A stretch of 64,000 nt of DNA from Metabacillus litoralis. GTDB taxonomy: Bacteria; Bacillota; Bacilli; Bacillales; Bacillaceae. The notes beneath the pieces were generated by a model that had not been told where the DNA came from, made no database searches, and worked only from the letters and a program-made list of their open reading frames with translations. How positions within the stretch are numbered: position 1 is the first letter of the stretch; each line of letters begins with the position of its first letter. Positions 10,175 through 20,305 of this stretch are shown here, piece by piece. The DNA lies in the NCBI RefSeq assembly GCF_020524045.1, contig NZ_JAIVKL010000003.1, positions 186,001-250,000 of the forward strand, in the 5' to 3' direction. Made by a program: the position numbers and the translations under genes.

Positions 10175-10882
10175 TTGATAAACGTAAAAAAGGCTTCTAC
10201 ATTTACGGCAATTGCTCTTTTAACAACAGGTTTAACAGGGTGTAATGGAAATGAAGGTGCCTTAGATACAGGAAATAATAACAATGCTAGACCAATCGGA
10301 TACTATTCAAATGAAAATACTGAAGTTGATAATGAAGGTCCAATCACAGAGATGATGGATGGTATGAATAACAAAGATAATAATTATTTTCAACGTGTAA
10401 ATAATCGTACTAACACGAACATGCCTAACCCTACATTACCATTAGGTGGTCGTGACAGTGGTCTTGTAAGAGATAATCGTTATAGTCATGGAGATGCTAA
10501 TTATCATGGTCACTTAAATGAAGTTGGCTATTATAACCGAGGAGACGGAGCGATTTCCGATAAAGTGAAGAATGCCGTTGAGAAAATGGATAATGTAGAT
10601 GACGCTCGTGTCCTCGTAACAGATGACAATGTGTTAGTAGCCGTAGACACACACGACAGAAATGATAAGGATATGAAAAATCAAATTACAAGTGAGATAC
10701 GTAAAATGACTAAAGGAAGAAATGTTCAAGTTGTTACTGATGAAGGAACCGTCACTCGTGTTCGTAATATTGATAATGATATTCGAAGCGGTGCAGATCG
10801 AAAGACCATTGACACAAATGTAACCGAATTAATGGATGATTTAGGTGATGCCATTCAACGTCCTTTTAATGGAGATCGTTAA
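10175..10882 (+). CDS. coxA: YhcN/YlaJ-family sporulation lipoprotein, CoxA-like
   Basis: A 235-residue lipoprotein precursor whose signal peptide ends in a lipobox (TTGLTGC, Cys near residue 23). A low-complexity Asn/Gly-rich stretch follows, and the YhcN/YlaJ domain lies about residues 118-195 (ISDKVKNAVEKMDNVDDARV, TDDNVLVAVDTHD). Its place directly after safA matches B. subtilis coxA (yrbB), a cortex-associated spore protein, so that name is preferred over yhcN or ylaJ. The TTG start follows AGGGAGG. Function beyond spore association is not shown by the sequence. Confidence 0.75.
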   Translation: MINVKKASTFTAIALLTTGLTGCNGNEGALDTGNNNNARPIGYYSNENTEVDNEGPITEMMDGMNNKDNNYFQRVNNRTNTNMPNPTLPLGGRDSGLVRDNRYSHGDANYHGHLNEVGYYNRGDGAISDKVKNAVEKMDNVDDARVLVTDDNVLVAVDTHDRNDKDMKNQITSEIRKMTKGRNVQVVTDEGTVTRVRNIDNDIRSGADRKTIDTNVTELMDDLGDAIQRPFNGDR

Positions 10883-10898
10883 ATAATGAGTCATATTT

Positions 10899-10927
10899 AA
10901 AAAGGGGGAAATTTCCTCCTTTTTTTT
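10899..10927 (+). terminator. intrinsic terminator after coxA-like gene
   Basis: Stem AAAAAGGGGG/CCTCCTTTTT (one G-U) followed by T residues, 17 bases past the stop. Confidence 0.8.
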
Positions 10928-11044
10928 ATGTTATTTTTTTGGATAAAACTTCTATAAATGGTGACAATAATAACTGAGATTGAGGAATTGATTATTGTAA
11001 TCATTAATATTGTTTTATGAATTTACATGAACGAGGTGAGATTG

Positions 11045-11578
11045 GTGAGTAAGTTTCATCGTGGTCGCATCATTACCGTTTGTTGTTTTCTTGTTTTTAT
11101 TTTGAGTATCGTATTAACAAACGGTAATCATCAGTATATAAAGGCAGAGGAACACAGTGAAATAGACCCATTAATGGTAGAAGTAATCTTACAGCGGAAA
11201 TATTTAGATGGAGAAGTAAGTGAAGAAATAACTAAGGAAACCATTTTATCGATGGAAGATTTCTGGGCAACGTATGAAAGCTGGCAGCTTGTTGACCAAA
11301 ATGAAGAAAGAATTATTTTTGAAAAGAAAATTGATGATATTTCACCTTTGTTAAAGACTAATGGATATTTTGGTCTAGCGGGCGATGGGACATTATCTAT
11401 TTTTAATGGAAAACCAGAAACAAATGAAGTTATTCAATCGTTTTTTCAAATTGATATGGATAAGCTTGAAAGTCACAAGCATGACGAATTAATTCAAGGT
11501 ATTAGAATTCAAACAAAAGACCAATATTTAGAAGTGATAAAAATGTATGAGACTTATTCAAAAGCTGAGAAGAAATAG
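11045..11578 (+). CDS. bofC: BofC, forespore regulator of the sigma-K checkpoint
   Basis: Secreted forespore protein that restrains SpoIVB protease signalling to pro-sigma-K processing. The 177-residue protein has an N-terminal signal segment (IITVCCFLVFILSIVLT). Conserved BofC stretches are MEDFWATYESWQLV, EKKIDDISPLLKTNGYFG and IQSFFQIDMDKLESH. The GTG at 11045 lies 6 bases after GAGGTG and is preferred over an upstream ATG (11027), which would place the ribosome site inside the gene. In B. subtilis the locus also has csbX and yrbC/D/E between coxA and bofC; none are present here. Confidence 0.93.
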   Translation: MSKFHRGRIITVCCFLVFILSIVLTNGNHQYIKAEEHSEIDPLMVEVILQRKYLDGEVSEEITKETILSMEDFWATYESWQLVDQNEERIIFEKKIDDISPLLKTNGYFGLAGDGTLSIFNGKPETNEVIQSFFQIDMDKLESHKHDELIQGIRIQTKDQYLEVIKMYETYSKAEKK

Positions 11579-11588
11579 AAAGTCTGTT

Positions 11589-11622
11589 GCTAACTTAGAA
11601 TTTTTCGGGTTAGCTTTTTTTT
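11589..11622 (+). terminator. intrinsic terminator after bofC
   Basis: GCTAAC/GTTAGC stem followed by eight T, 10 bases after bofC. Confidence 0.7.
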
Positions 11623-11719
11623 ATGATCTGGGTTATATGGAGGTTCTTTTAGTTTGAATGATGCATTCTTTTGAGTGAGAAAAGATTGGAATTGGAGGGG
11701 GTTTTGTCGAAAAATGTCT

Positions 11720-11819
11720 AATCGTCGATAAATCGCGAGAATCGTTGATAAATTCTGAGAATCGCTGATAAATTGCGAAAATCGCCGATAAATTCAGAAA
11801 ATCGCTGATAAATTTTGAA
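11720..11819. repeat. five tandem copies of a 20-bp repeat
   Basis: Five consecutive units with no spacers, consensus AATCGYYGATAAATTnYGAR. The GATAAAT core is invariant and the divergence between units lies at fixed positions. Twenty bases is about two helical turns. It lies in the gap between bofC and ruvA with no gene. Confidence 0.9.
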
Positions 11820-11930
11820 AATCCTTTTAGGCCCCGAATCAACATCTAAATGTTGACGTTTACATTACCTTCAGTTTGTTCATTTTGGTGCTTTTTTTTC
11901 ATTTCCTTGAATTTGTATCGTATTTTGAAT

Positions 11931-12072
11931 TGTTTTATCTGAAGAATCGTTGCTAATTGACCTAATTACCTGTTAAAAGTTATTCTAAGTAGCAGGATCA
12001 AACTCATTTTATTGAATACCATGCTGCTTTCGTTTCTAACACTAAAGATGCATTAAAGTTTTCGAAAATACC
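11931..12072 (+). mobile_element. highly decayed copy of the ~161-bp MITE family
   Basis: Aligns end to end with the older nested copy at 17342-17671: CTGAAGAATCGTTGCTAATT near the left end and TTTTCGAAAATACC at the right end. Many substitutions and small deletions are present. The flanking octamers (TTTTGAAT and TTATAAAT) match only 6 of 8, so the duplication is eroded or fortuitous. Confidence 0.5.
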
Positions 12073-12213
12073 TTATAAATTCACCAAATTCCTGCTTATC
12101 ATGGTAAAATAGAAGGGAACAATTGTACGTATTTTGTTTGCTGTATTGAATTATTCTTCTGATTAGGCTTTTTTTTTGATACAATGAGATACAGTCAATA
12201 AGAGGTGAAAGAA

Positions 12214-12822
12214 ATGATTGAATTTATTAAAGGATATGTGGACAATGTAACACCTGAGTACATTGTGATCGATCATGGAGGAATAGGGTATCAAGTTCAT
12301 ACACCGAATCCTTTTAGTTATAAGAAGAATAATAAGGAAGAAATGATTATTTATACATATCAGCATGTTCGTGAAGATTTAATTGCTTTATATGGCTTTC
12401 CATCTAGAGAGGAAAAAGCTCTATTCATGAAATTATTAAATGTGACGGGTATTGGTCCAAAGGGTGCACTTGCTATCCTTGCATCTGGTAACCCATCACA
12501 GGTGATTGAAGCTATTGAAAATGAGAACGATACGTTCTTAGTGAAATTTCCTGGTGTTGGTAAGAAAACTGCACGCCAAATCATTTTAGACTTAAAAGGT
12601 AAATTAGGAGAAGTTGCGGCACTCTATTCCCCGGATTTATTTACACATGAAGATATAGAGCAAAAACACACAACAAATCAAGCACTAAACGAAGCAGTTG
12701 AAGCTTTAAAAGTATTAGGCTATGCTGAACGTGAAATTAAAAAAATTATTCCTTCGTTACAGGAAGAAAGCTTAACAACAGATCTTTATGTAAAAAAAGC
12801 TTTGCAAAAGCTATTAAAATAG
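12214..12822 (+). CDS. ruvA: Holliday junction branch migration protein RuvA
   Basis: Binds four-way junctions as a tetramer and loads RuvB. The 202-residue protein has an N-terminal OB fold ([20 protein letters not shown]). Two helix-hairpin-helix motifs follow ([15 protein letters not shown] and [17 protein letters not shown]), then the mobile RuvB-binding C-terminal domain ([16 protein letters not shown]). The ATG at 12214 follows AGAGGTGA. ruvB starts 10 bases after the stop, so the two are coupled. Confidence 0.97.
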   Translation: MIEFIKGYVDNVTPEYIVIDHGGIGYQVHTPNPFSYKKNNKEEMIIYTYQHVREDLIALYGFPSREEKALFMKLLNVTGIGPKGALAILASGNPSQVIEAIENENDTFLVKFPGVGKKTARQIILDLKGKLGEVAALYSPDLFTHEDIEQKHTTNQALNEAVEALKVLGYAEREIKKIIPSLQEESLTTDLYVKKALQKLLK

Positions 12823-12831
12823 GTGATAAAT

Positions 12832-13836
12832 ATGGATGAACGGCTTGTATCTGGTGAAGCCGATGTACAAGAATCGTATATCGAACAAAGCTTAAGACCA
12901 CAAACGTTATCACAATATATTGGACAAGATAAAGCAAAGGAAAACCTTAAGGTATTTATTGAAGCTGCAAAAATGAGAAGCGAGACACTAGATCACGTCC
13001 TCTTGTATGGGCCCCCGGGATTAGGTAAAACTACGTTAGCCACGATTATTGCAAATGAAATGGGCGTGAATATTAGGACAACATCTGGTCCTGCTATCGA
13101 AAGACCTGGTGATTTAGCAGCTATATTGACTGCACTTGAGCCTGGTGACGTCCTGTTTATCGATGAAATTCATCGTTTGCAACGATCGATTGAAGAGGTT
13201 TTATATCCAGCAATGGAGGACTTTTGTTTGGATATTGTGATTGGTAAAGGATCAACGGCAAGATCAGTTCGACTTGATCTTCCTCCATTTACACTCATTG
13301 GCGCTACCACAAGGGTAGGATTATTAACTGCTCCTCTACGTGATCGTTTTGGAGTTTTAAGCAGATTAGAGTATTATAATGAAAATCAACTAGCTCATAT
13401 TATTGAGCGAACAGCTGATATTCTTGAGGTTGGTATTAAATATGATGGTGCCATTGAGATGGCAAGAAGATCAAGAGGAACACCTAGAATAGCCAATCGT
13501 TTATTAAGAAGGGTAAGAGATTTTGCGCAAGTAATGGGTGAAGATACGATTACATATGAACTTGCCATTGATGCCTTGGAAAAATTACAAGTTGATAAAT
13601 TAGGTTTAGATCACATTGATCATAAGCTTTTATTAGGTATAATTGAGAAATTTCGTGGTGGGCCGGTTGGGATTGATACAATTTCGGCTACAATAGGAGA
13701 AGAGTCCCATACAATTGAGGATGTTTATGAGCCTTATTTATTGCAGATAGGTTTTCTGCAACGAACCCCTAGGGGAAGAATTGTAACGGATCTTGTTTAT
13801 CATCATTTTAAAATGGAGGCACCACATCATGACTGA
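12832..13836 (+). CDS. ruvB: Holliday junction branch migration helicase RuvB
   Basis: Hexameric AAA+ motor driving branch migration with RuvA. The 334 residues equal the B. subtilis length. Visible are Walker [12 protein letters not shown], Walker [10 protein letters not shown], sensor 1 TLIGATTR, the arginine finger region LRDRFG, and a C-terminal winged helix ([19 protein letters not shown]). The ATG at 12832 lies 5 bases after AGGTGA. The last 8 bases overlap the start of the small downstream gene. Confidence 0.98.
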   Translation: MDERLVSGEADVQESYIEQSLRPQTLSQYIGQDKAKENLKVFIEAAKMRSETLDHVLLYGPPGLGKTTLATIIANEMGVNIRTTSGPAIERPGDLAAILTALEPGDVLFIDEIHRLQRSIEEVLYPAMEDFCLDIVIGKGSTARSVRLDLPPFTLIGATTRVGLLTAPLRDRFGVLSRLEYYNENQLAHIIERTADILEVGIKYDGAIEMARRSRGTPRIANRLLRRVRDFAQVMGEDTITYELAIDALEKLQVDKLGLDHIDHKLLLGIIEKFRGGPVGIDTISATIGEESHTIEDVYEPYLLQIGFLQRTPRGRIVTDLVYHHFKMEAPHHD

Positions 13837-14029
13837 TTTTCCTAAAATCCTTATGATATTAGGTGGATTACTTTTAGTCATTGGATTTTTTATGCAATTT
13901 ATTGGCAAACTACCAGGTGATCTTATTTTTAAAAAAGGGAACACAACCGTCTTTTTTCCAATAGTCACTTGTATTGTTATTAGTATTATCTTATCTATTG
14001 TTTTTTCATTTTTTGGTCGTTTTAAGTAA
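13829..14029 (+). CDS. yrzS: DUF2905 small membrane protein (YrzS)
   Basis: A 66-residue protein with two predicted membrane helices ([20 protein letters not shown] and [20 protein letters not shown]) separated by the family motif [14 protein letters not shown]. It overlaps the ruvB end by 8 bases and is preceded by GGAGG within ruvB, so it is translationally coupled in a ruvAB-yrzS-queA-tgt operon, as in B. subtilis. Function unknown. Confidence 0.9.
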   Translation: MTDFPKILMILGGLLLVIGFFMQFIGKLPGDLIFKKGNTTVFFPIVTCIVISIILSIVFSFFGRFK

Positions 14030-14057
14030 TAAGTATTGATAGAAAAAGGTGAGTTTG

Positions 14058-15086
14058 TTGAAGGTAGAATTATTTGATTTTCATCTTCCAGAAGAACTAA
14101 TTGCTCAGGTTCCTCTTAAGGAACGAGATGCTTCTAGATTAATGGTTCTAAATAAAGAAACAGGTGAAATCAAGCACGAATCATTTAAGTCAATCGTTGA
14201 GTATTTTAATGATGGTGATTGTCTTGTATTAAATAATACAAGAGTTATGCCAGCGAGATTATTTGGTATGAAAGAAGATACTGGTGCCAGTATTGAAATT
14301 CTTTTACTAAAGCAACAAGAAGATAATGTATGGGAAACACTAGTTAAGCCTGCAAAACGAGTGAAGGAAGGAACAGTGATTTCATTTGGTTCTGGTGTAA
14401 TGAAAGCTACCTGTGTAGGTTCTAGTGAGCATGGTGGGCGATTATTAAAGTTCAACTATGAAGGTATTTTTTATGAAGTACTTGAAACACTTGGTGAAAT
14501 GCCTCTTCCTCCATATATTAAGGAGCAACTGGATGATCGAGAGAGATATCAAACTGTTTTCTCTCGAGAAATTGGTTCAGCAGCTGCTCCAACAGCTGGT
14601 TTACATTTTACTGAAGAAATTTTAGATCAATTGAAGGCAAAAGGTGTTTCTGTTGCTTTTATTACACTACATGTTGGTTTAGGCACTTTTCGTCCTGTTA
14701 GTGCAGATACTGTAGAAGATCATGAGATGCATGCGGAATTTTATCAAGTAACAGAAGGTACTGCTTCGTTATTAAATGAAACGCGTGCAAAAGGTGGTCG
14801 AATTATTTCTGTTGGGACAACATCTACTAGAACACTTGAAACCATTGCAACTAAACATAATGGACATTTTGTTTCAGAAAATGGTTGGACAAACATATTT
14901 ATTTATCCAGGGTATGAGTTTAAAGGAATTGATGGAATGATTACAAATTTTCACCTTCCTAAATCTTCTCTTATAATGCTAGTTAGTGCGCTAGCTACAA
15001 GAGAAAATGTGATGAATGCATATGAAACAGCCGTTACAGAAAAATATAGATTTTTTAGCTTTGGAGATGCCATGCTAATTCTTTAG
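14058..15086 (+). CDS. queA: S-adenosylmethionine:tRNA ribosyltransferase-isomerase
   Basis: Transfers the ribosyl moiety of SAM to preQ1 in tRNA, giving epoxyqueuosine. The 342-residue protein carries [27 protein letters not shown] and [12 protein letters not shown]. The start is TTG at 14058, 5 bases after AAGGTGAG, giving the conserved [17 protein letters not shown] terminus. Upstream in-frame GTG (14049) and TTG (14055) overlap the ribosome-binding site. It lies next to tgt, which inserts preQ1. Confidence 0.96.
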   Translation: MKVELFDFHLPEELIAQVPLKERDASRLMVLNKETGEIKHESFKSIVEYFNDGDCLVLNNTRVMPARLFGMKEDTGASIEILLLKQQEDNVWETLVKPAKRVKEGTVISFGSGVMKATCVGSSEHGGRLLKFNYEGIFYEVLETLGEMPLPPYIKEQLDDRERYQTVFSREIGSAAAPTAGLHFTEEILDQLKAKGVSVAFITLHVGLGTFRPVSADTVEDHEMHAEFYQVTEGTASLLNETRAKGGRIISVGTTSTRTLETIATKHNGHFVSENGWTNIFIYPGYEFKGIDGMITNFHLPKSSLIMLVSALATRENVMNAYETAVTEKYRFFSFGDAMLIL

Positions 15087-15170
15087 GCGAATAAAGTAGA
15101 GAAAGTTTAAAAGTGTATGTTCATTTTCTATATAGAAATACAAACACTTTCTATTAAGGAGGAAATATAG

Positions 15171-16316
<1,146 letters not shown>

Positions 16317-16343
16317 TATATGCTTGAAAGGGGTGATATTAAA

Positions 16344-16604
16344 ATGGATATGTTAACAACTGTTTTACCTTTAGTGTTAATGTTTGCAATCTTTTACTTC
16401 TTGCTAATTCGTCCGCAACAAAAACAACAAAAAGCGGTACGTGAAATGCAGAACAGCCTACAAAAAGGTGATAAGATTATTACAATTGGCGGACTTCACG
16501 GTATTCTAGATTCAATCGATGAAAACAAGATTGTCTTAAAAGTTGGTGACGGTACACGTTTAACGTTTGATCGTCGTTCAGTTCGTGAAGTAGCAAAAGA
16601 CTAA
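16344..16604 (+). CDS. yajC: Sec translocon accessory subunit YajC
   Basis: An 86-residue single-pass membrane protein that associates with SecDF. It has a membrane helix VLPLVLMFAIFYFLLIRPQQ followed by the signature QQKQQKAVREMQNSLQKGD and a cytoplasmic beta domain (GDKIITIGGLHGILDSIDEN). The ATG at 16344 follows AAGGGGTGAT. It ends the queA-tgt-yajC group at a strong terminator; secDF lies about 6 kb downstream. Confidence 0.95.
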   Translation: MDMLTTVLPLVLMFAIFYFLLIRPQQKQQKAVREMQNSLQKGDKIITIGGLHGILDSIDENKIVLKVGDGTRLTFDRRSVREVAKD

Positions 16605-16620
16605 TAAACTAGCTACATAC

Positions 16621-16660
16621 AAACAAAAAAACAGGGTTGTGATACCCTGTTTTTTGTTTG
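16621..16660. terminator. bidirectional terminator between yajC and yrzE
   Basis: A near-perfect stem, A-rich arm then ACAGGGT, loop TGTGAT, ACCCTGT then T-rich arm. It serves convergent yajC (+) and yrzE (-). Confidence 0.9.
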
Positions 16661-16702
16661 CTAATAAATTAGTATGGTCTTTGTGTAAACCCATGTTCAT
16701 TT

Positions 16703-17089
16703 CTATTTACTGGCCCTTGATGATGCCATGTTTACCCCGAATACTCCACCAAACATAGCCACTAGGAGAAATCCTCCATGGTACATAAGCTCTACACTTG
16801 TGAAAATTTGTCCGTGACCTAAAAATTTAAAAAGAAGTATAATTATTGAATAAAGTAGGGCAGTTATTCCTCCCACTAACCAGCCCTTTTCCTTTCCGTT
16901 ACCTCCAGCAACAAAACCACCGATAAATAATGTTAAAACGGAAATTCCTAAAAGTACCCATGTAATTGATGATTCTGTTAGATTGGTGAATTTTAAAAGT
17001 AGTGAAAAAATTAAACTTGTTACTAAAGCCATTATAAATATTGTCATTAAGCCATATAAAATTGCTTTACCCCATTTTTTTGTTTCCAT
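16703..17089 (-). CDS. yrzE: TIGR04086 family membrane protein (YrzE)
   Basis: A 128-residue protein with four predicted membrane helices (for example LYGLMTIFIMALVTSLIFSL, WVLLGISVLTLFIGGFVAGG and FLLVAMFGGVFGVNMA). It matches the position and topology of B. subtilis yrzE next to yajC. The function is unknown. A GGGGGGAA ribosome-binding site precedes the ATG on the minus strand. Confidence 0.85.
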   Translation of the reverse strand: METKKWGKAILYGLMTIFIMALVTSLIFSLLLKFTNLTESSITWVLLGISVLTLFIGGFVAGGNGKEKGWLVGGITALLYSIIILLFKFLGHGQIFTSVELMYHGGFLLVAMFGGVFGVNMASSRASK

Positions 17090-17341
17090 CTATGATTCCC
17101 CCCTAAAAATAAAATTAGTACTAAAGCTTGTTGCAGCTCGTCTTATTACAGAATATTCATAGAAGAAAAAAAAAGACTATAAATATTTTGGTGGACTTGC
17201 ATCATATGATGGTAAAGAGGACATGTACCAATCTATATCAATGAATATACATCTATTTAAAAAAAGTGAAAAATTAATAGGTTATTTTGAAAGTTGAAGT
17301 ATATAGATATCTATTCTGATTTTGGTTTTGGTTTTGGTTTT

Positions 17342-17671
17342 GGCTCTTTTCTGAAGGCTCTTTTCTGAACGATTGTTGCTATGTAACCAAAATTTGGAGT
17401 GAAAACAGTGTTTTTTCACTATAAGGGTACTTTTTTAGGAAGAAAAGATGCCACTAGACTTAATACATTGCTGATTGCTTCGGGTATGAAAAGTAACAAA
17501 GTTTGCGAAAACAGCCTTTCTGAAAGATTGTTGCTAATTGACAATCATCTGTTGAAAACATTCTTTTTATCGCATAAAAGGTACTATTTTAGCAAAAAAG
17601 ATGCCATTAAATTTTCACATTGGGCTGTTTCCTTTAAGAGTGTCAAAGCAACAAAGTTTTTGAAAATAGCC
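17342..17671 (+). mobile_element. older MITE copy, split by a nested copy
   Basis: The ends are GGCTCTTTTC and GAAAATAGCC. It is flanked by TTGGTTTT (17334-17341) and TTAGTTTT (17672-17679), a 7-of-8 target duplication. Its 330 bases minus the inserted element (161) and one duplicated octamer (8) give exactly 161 bases, the length of the other full copies. Confidence 0.88.
17356..17516 (+). mobile_element. younger MITE copy nested in an older one
   Basis: A 161-bp element running from GGCTCTTTTCTGAA to GCGAAAACAGCC, flanked by perfect direct octamers TTTCTGAA at 17348-17355 and 17517-17524. The target octamer is itself part of the older element's left end, which proves insertion into it. No coding capacity: the ORFs crossing it are not credible. 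Confidence 0.92.
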
Positions 17672-17727
17672 TTAGTTTTTTATAATTTCTCACAGTAACG
17701 CCGTTGTTTTTCAAGGGGGGATAAACG

Positions 17728-19020
17728 ATGCTTACAATATTAACAGTTATCATCTTTCTCGTTACATATTTCATTATTATGACAGAAAAGATTGATCGAG
17801 CGGTAGCGGCTGGATTAGGTGGAGTATTAATGCTCATAGTAGGTATTTATGATGTGAACAAAGCATTTTTGTCTTATATTGATTGGAACACAATAGCTTT
17901 GTTATTTGCAATGATGCTTATCGTGATCATTACAAGTCAAACAGGTGTATTTGAATATGTTGCAATTGTTATGGCAAAAGTAGTGGGGGGGAGGCCGATA
18001 CCACTGCTCATTGTTATATCTACCCTAACAGCAATCGGTTCGGCATTTTTAGCCAATGTAACAATGGTGTTGTTACTTGTTCCAATTATCCTGACAATTG
18101 TAAGAATGTTAGATATTCCAGCTATGCCATACTTAATTTCTGTTATTATTGCTTCTAATATTGGTGGAACTGCGACATTAATTGGAGATCCTCCAAATAT
18201 TATGATAGGTCAGGCTGTTGAGCATTTAACGTTTAATGCTTTTCTTGTGCATTTGAGTCCTATTGTTTTCGTTATCTATGCAATTGTGTTAGTTTATTTA
18301 ATATTGATTTATTGGCCGAAACTACAAGTTACTCATATTGATCAAGTCAAATTATCTTCAATCAAAGCAACGAGCTATTTGAAAGTAACGGCAGCTTTAC
18401 CCAAATCAATCGCTGTATTATGTATGACAATCTCGGGTTTTATATTAAATCCAATTCTTCATGTTGATTTAACGAGTGTTTCTTTAGCAGGTGCGTTATT
18501 GCTCCTTTTGTTAACACAAGATGAATATAAGCCTGAAGAAGTTTTCAAACAAGTAGAGTGGGGTACGTTATTTTTCTTTATTGGTTTATTTATGTTAATA
18601 GGTGGACTTGAAGAGGTTGGGATAATCGATGAATTAGCACGTGGTCTTGTTTTTTATACAGAAGGAGATTTACCTAAAACATCAATGCTCATTTTGTGGA
18701 TGACAGGAGTTTTTTCAGGTTTTGTTGATAATATACCGTTTGTGGCGGCAATGATCCCAGTTATTACAGAATTCAAAGATTATGGGATGACAAATTTAGA
18801 TCCTTTATGGTGGTCATTAGCACTTGGTGCCTGCTTGGGAGGTAATGGGACTTTGTTAGGAGCTAGCTCCAATTTAGTTGTCGCAGGTTTAGCAGCTAAA
18901 GAAAAGGAACATATAAGCTTTTTTGAATTTTTTAAAGTAGGTTTCCCGATTGTTATTATTTCTCTATGTATTTCATCCGTTTATATTTATTTTCGATATT
19001 TAGTGAACTTTACAAATTAA
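17728..19020 (+). CDS. ArsB/NhaD-family membrane transporter
   Basis: A 430-residue ion transporter with about eleven hydrophobic segments. Family marks are SNIGGTATLIGDPPNIMIGQ (two-repeat ion-transporter motif) and its C-terminal counterpart LGGNGTLLGASSNLVVAGLA, also DNIPFVAAMIPVI. The family includes arsenite efflux and Na+/H+ antiport; the substrate cannot be decided from sequence. AGGGGGG precedes the ATG. It is not part of this locus in B. subtilis and sits just after the nested MITE pair, so it may be a local insertion, though its base composition looks like its neighbours. Confidence 0.85.
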   Translation: MLTILTVIIFLVTYFIIMTEKIDRAVAAGLGGVLMLIVGIYDVNKAFLSYIDWNTIALLFAMMLIVIITSQTGVFEYVAIVMAKVVGGRPIPLLIVISTLTAIGSAFLANVTMVLLLVPIILTIVRMLDIPAMPYLISVIIASNIGGTATLIGDPPNIMIGQAVEHLTFNAFLVHLSPIVFVIYAIVLVYLILIYWPKLQVTHIDQVKLSSIKATSYLKVTAALPKSIAVLCMTISGFILNPILHVDLTSVSLAGALLLLLLTQDEYKPEEVFKQVEWGTLFFFIGLFMLIGGLEEVGIIDELARGLVFYTEGDLPKTSMLILWMTGVFSGFVDNIPFVAAMIPVITEFKDYGMTNLDPLWWSLALGACLGGNGTLLGASSNLVVAGLAAKEKEHISFFEFFKVGFPIVIISLCISSVYIYFRYLVNFTN

Positions 19021-19095
19021 ATACGATTACATAAAAGTTAACTTATCGCTCAAACTAAGGAATAATGAATTGCATGCAGATAAGGAGGCCATGAT

Positions 19096-19752
19096 TTGGA
19101 AGTATATTTGACCATTATGGCTCGGACACTTTTTCTTTATTTCTTAATTGTTCTTATTTTTCGCCTGATGGGAAAAAGGGAAATAGGTGAATTAAGCATA
19201 CTGGACTTAGTCGTTTTTATTATGATTGCTGAAATGGCTGTTACGGCAATTGAAGATGAAAAAGATCCGTTAATCCATACAGTTGTACCAATGACCTTAT
19301 TAATGATCATACAAATTTCACTCGCATATTTGTCTTTAAAAAACCAAAAAATCAGACATTTATTAGATGGAAAACCAACAATCATTATTAATCGTGGAAA
19401 AGTGGATGAGCATGCTATGAGAACACAACGTTATAATTTTGATGACTTAATGACACAATTACGTGACAAAAACATAAGTAATGTTGCTGACGTGGAATTT
19501 GCTATCCTAGAGCCAACAGGGAAGCTTTCAGTTATTGAAAAGCAAAAAAAACAAAAAAAACAACCTGAGTTACAGGTACCACTAATTGTTGATGGTCAAA
19601 TAAATGAAGATAATTTAAAAGTGATTGATAAAAATAATTTATGGTTAAGACAACAACTACGAAAATTAGGATATAAAGATATCGGTGAAATCTCATTGTG
19701 TACGTTTGGTAAGGGGATATTTTTTATTGATATGAAGGATGAAAAAAAATAG
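19096..19752 (+). CDS. yrbG: DUF421 membrane protein (YrbG/YetF type)
   Basis: A 218-residue protein with three N-terminal membrane helices (including FLYFLIVLIFRLMGKREIGE and MTLLMIIQISLAYLSLKNQK). A soluble DUF421 domain follows (GKPTIIINRGKVDE, RYNFDDLMTQLRDKNI, FAILEPTGKLSVI). Position between yrzE and spoVB matches B. subtilis yrbG. The TTG at 19096 lies 7 bases after AGGAGG; an ATG five bases earlier is out of frame and closes quickly. Function unknown; relatives (YetF) are spore membrane proteins. Confidence 0.87.
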   Translation: MEVYLTIMARTLFLYFLIVLIFRLMGKREIGELSILDLVVFIMIAEMAVTAIEDEKDPLIHTVVPMTLLMIIQISLAYLSLKNQKIRHLLDGKPTIIINRGKVDEHAMRTQRYNFDDLMTQLRDKNISNVADVEFAILEPTGKLSVIEKQKKQKKQPELQVPLIVDGQINEDNLKVIDKNNLWLRQQLRKLGYKDIGEISLCTFGKGIFFIDMKDEKK

Positions 19753-19830
19753 TAAGAATTAGTTAAGAGAGATAGGACAACAGTATTTAAACAAAATAGG
19801 AAATGAACAAAGGTTGTAGGTGTATTAAGT

Positions 19831-19947
19831 CGCTCCTGAAATATACTACGGTTTCCGCGAGAAGCTAGCAAGCCTTCTCGCGTGATAGCACTTTGGGGTC
19901 TAGCCGATGCTGTGCATACAGCAGGAGTCTACGTATATTTCATCAGC
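19831..19947. repeat. palindromic intergenic repeat, ~117 bp
   Basis: The ends TGAAATATACTACG and CTACGTATATTTCATCAG are inverted relative to each other, and the interior holds the strong hairpin CGCGAGAAG/CTTCTCGCG. It is richer in GC than its surroundings. I recall similar blocks between genes in Bacillus genomes, but this window alone has one copy. Confidence 0.75.
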
Positions 19948-20076
19948 TAAGCTATGACATGGTTCAGAATTTTTGTTAATTTACTAAGTTATTGTTCCAG
20001 TCTCTTTATTTCGTGTAGGGTCATTTCACATTTATAATCCTTCTTTTACAACAAATTTACTCTTTTGAAGTTATAT

Positions 20077-20112
20077 AAAAAAAGCGACAGCCAAATTTAA
20101 GCTGTCGTTTTT
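20077..20112. terminator. intrinsic hairpin between yrbG and spoVB
   Basis: AAAAGCGACAGC/GCTGTCGTTTT stem with A and T runs on either side, able to act in both directions. It lies 325 bases past yrbG and beyond the MITE at the spoVB end. Confidence 0.75.
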
Positions 20113-20138
20113 ATGTTATCTATATGTAAATTTATTAT

Positions 20139-20301
20139 GACGGTTTTCGTAAACTTAGTTGCTTCTAGGAATTTGAAGAAAACAGCACTGTATATAGACT
20201 AGCGGCATCTTTTCTTAATAGATAAAGTACTTTTTATTCGATTAAACACTGTTTTTAACAGATAATAAGATCATTTAGCAACAATCTTTCAGAAAAGAGC
20301 C
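20139..20301 (-). mobile_element. MITE copy abutting the spoVB stop codon
   Basis: A 163-bp copy in reverse orientation (ends GACGGTTTTCG and CAGAAAAGAGCC). Perfect direct octamers TTTATTAT lie at 20131-20138 and 20302-20309. The right octamer overlaps the spoVB stop codon (20306-20308), so spoVB remains intact with the element attached to its 3' end. Confidence 0.9.
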
Positions 20302-20305
20302 TTTA

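Noticed and set aside
11720-11819. Possible CRISPR array
   Set aside because: Units abut with no unique spacers and no cas genes are nearby; it is a simple tandem repeat.
11633-11845. 70-codon minus-strand ORF over the 20-bp repeats
   Set aside because: The peptide merely translates the tandem repeat; no start signal.
17399-17698. 99-codon ORF across the nested MITEs
   Set aside because: It spans two element ends and a target duplication; its reading frame is a product of the nesting, not a conserved gene.
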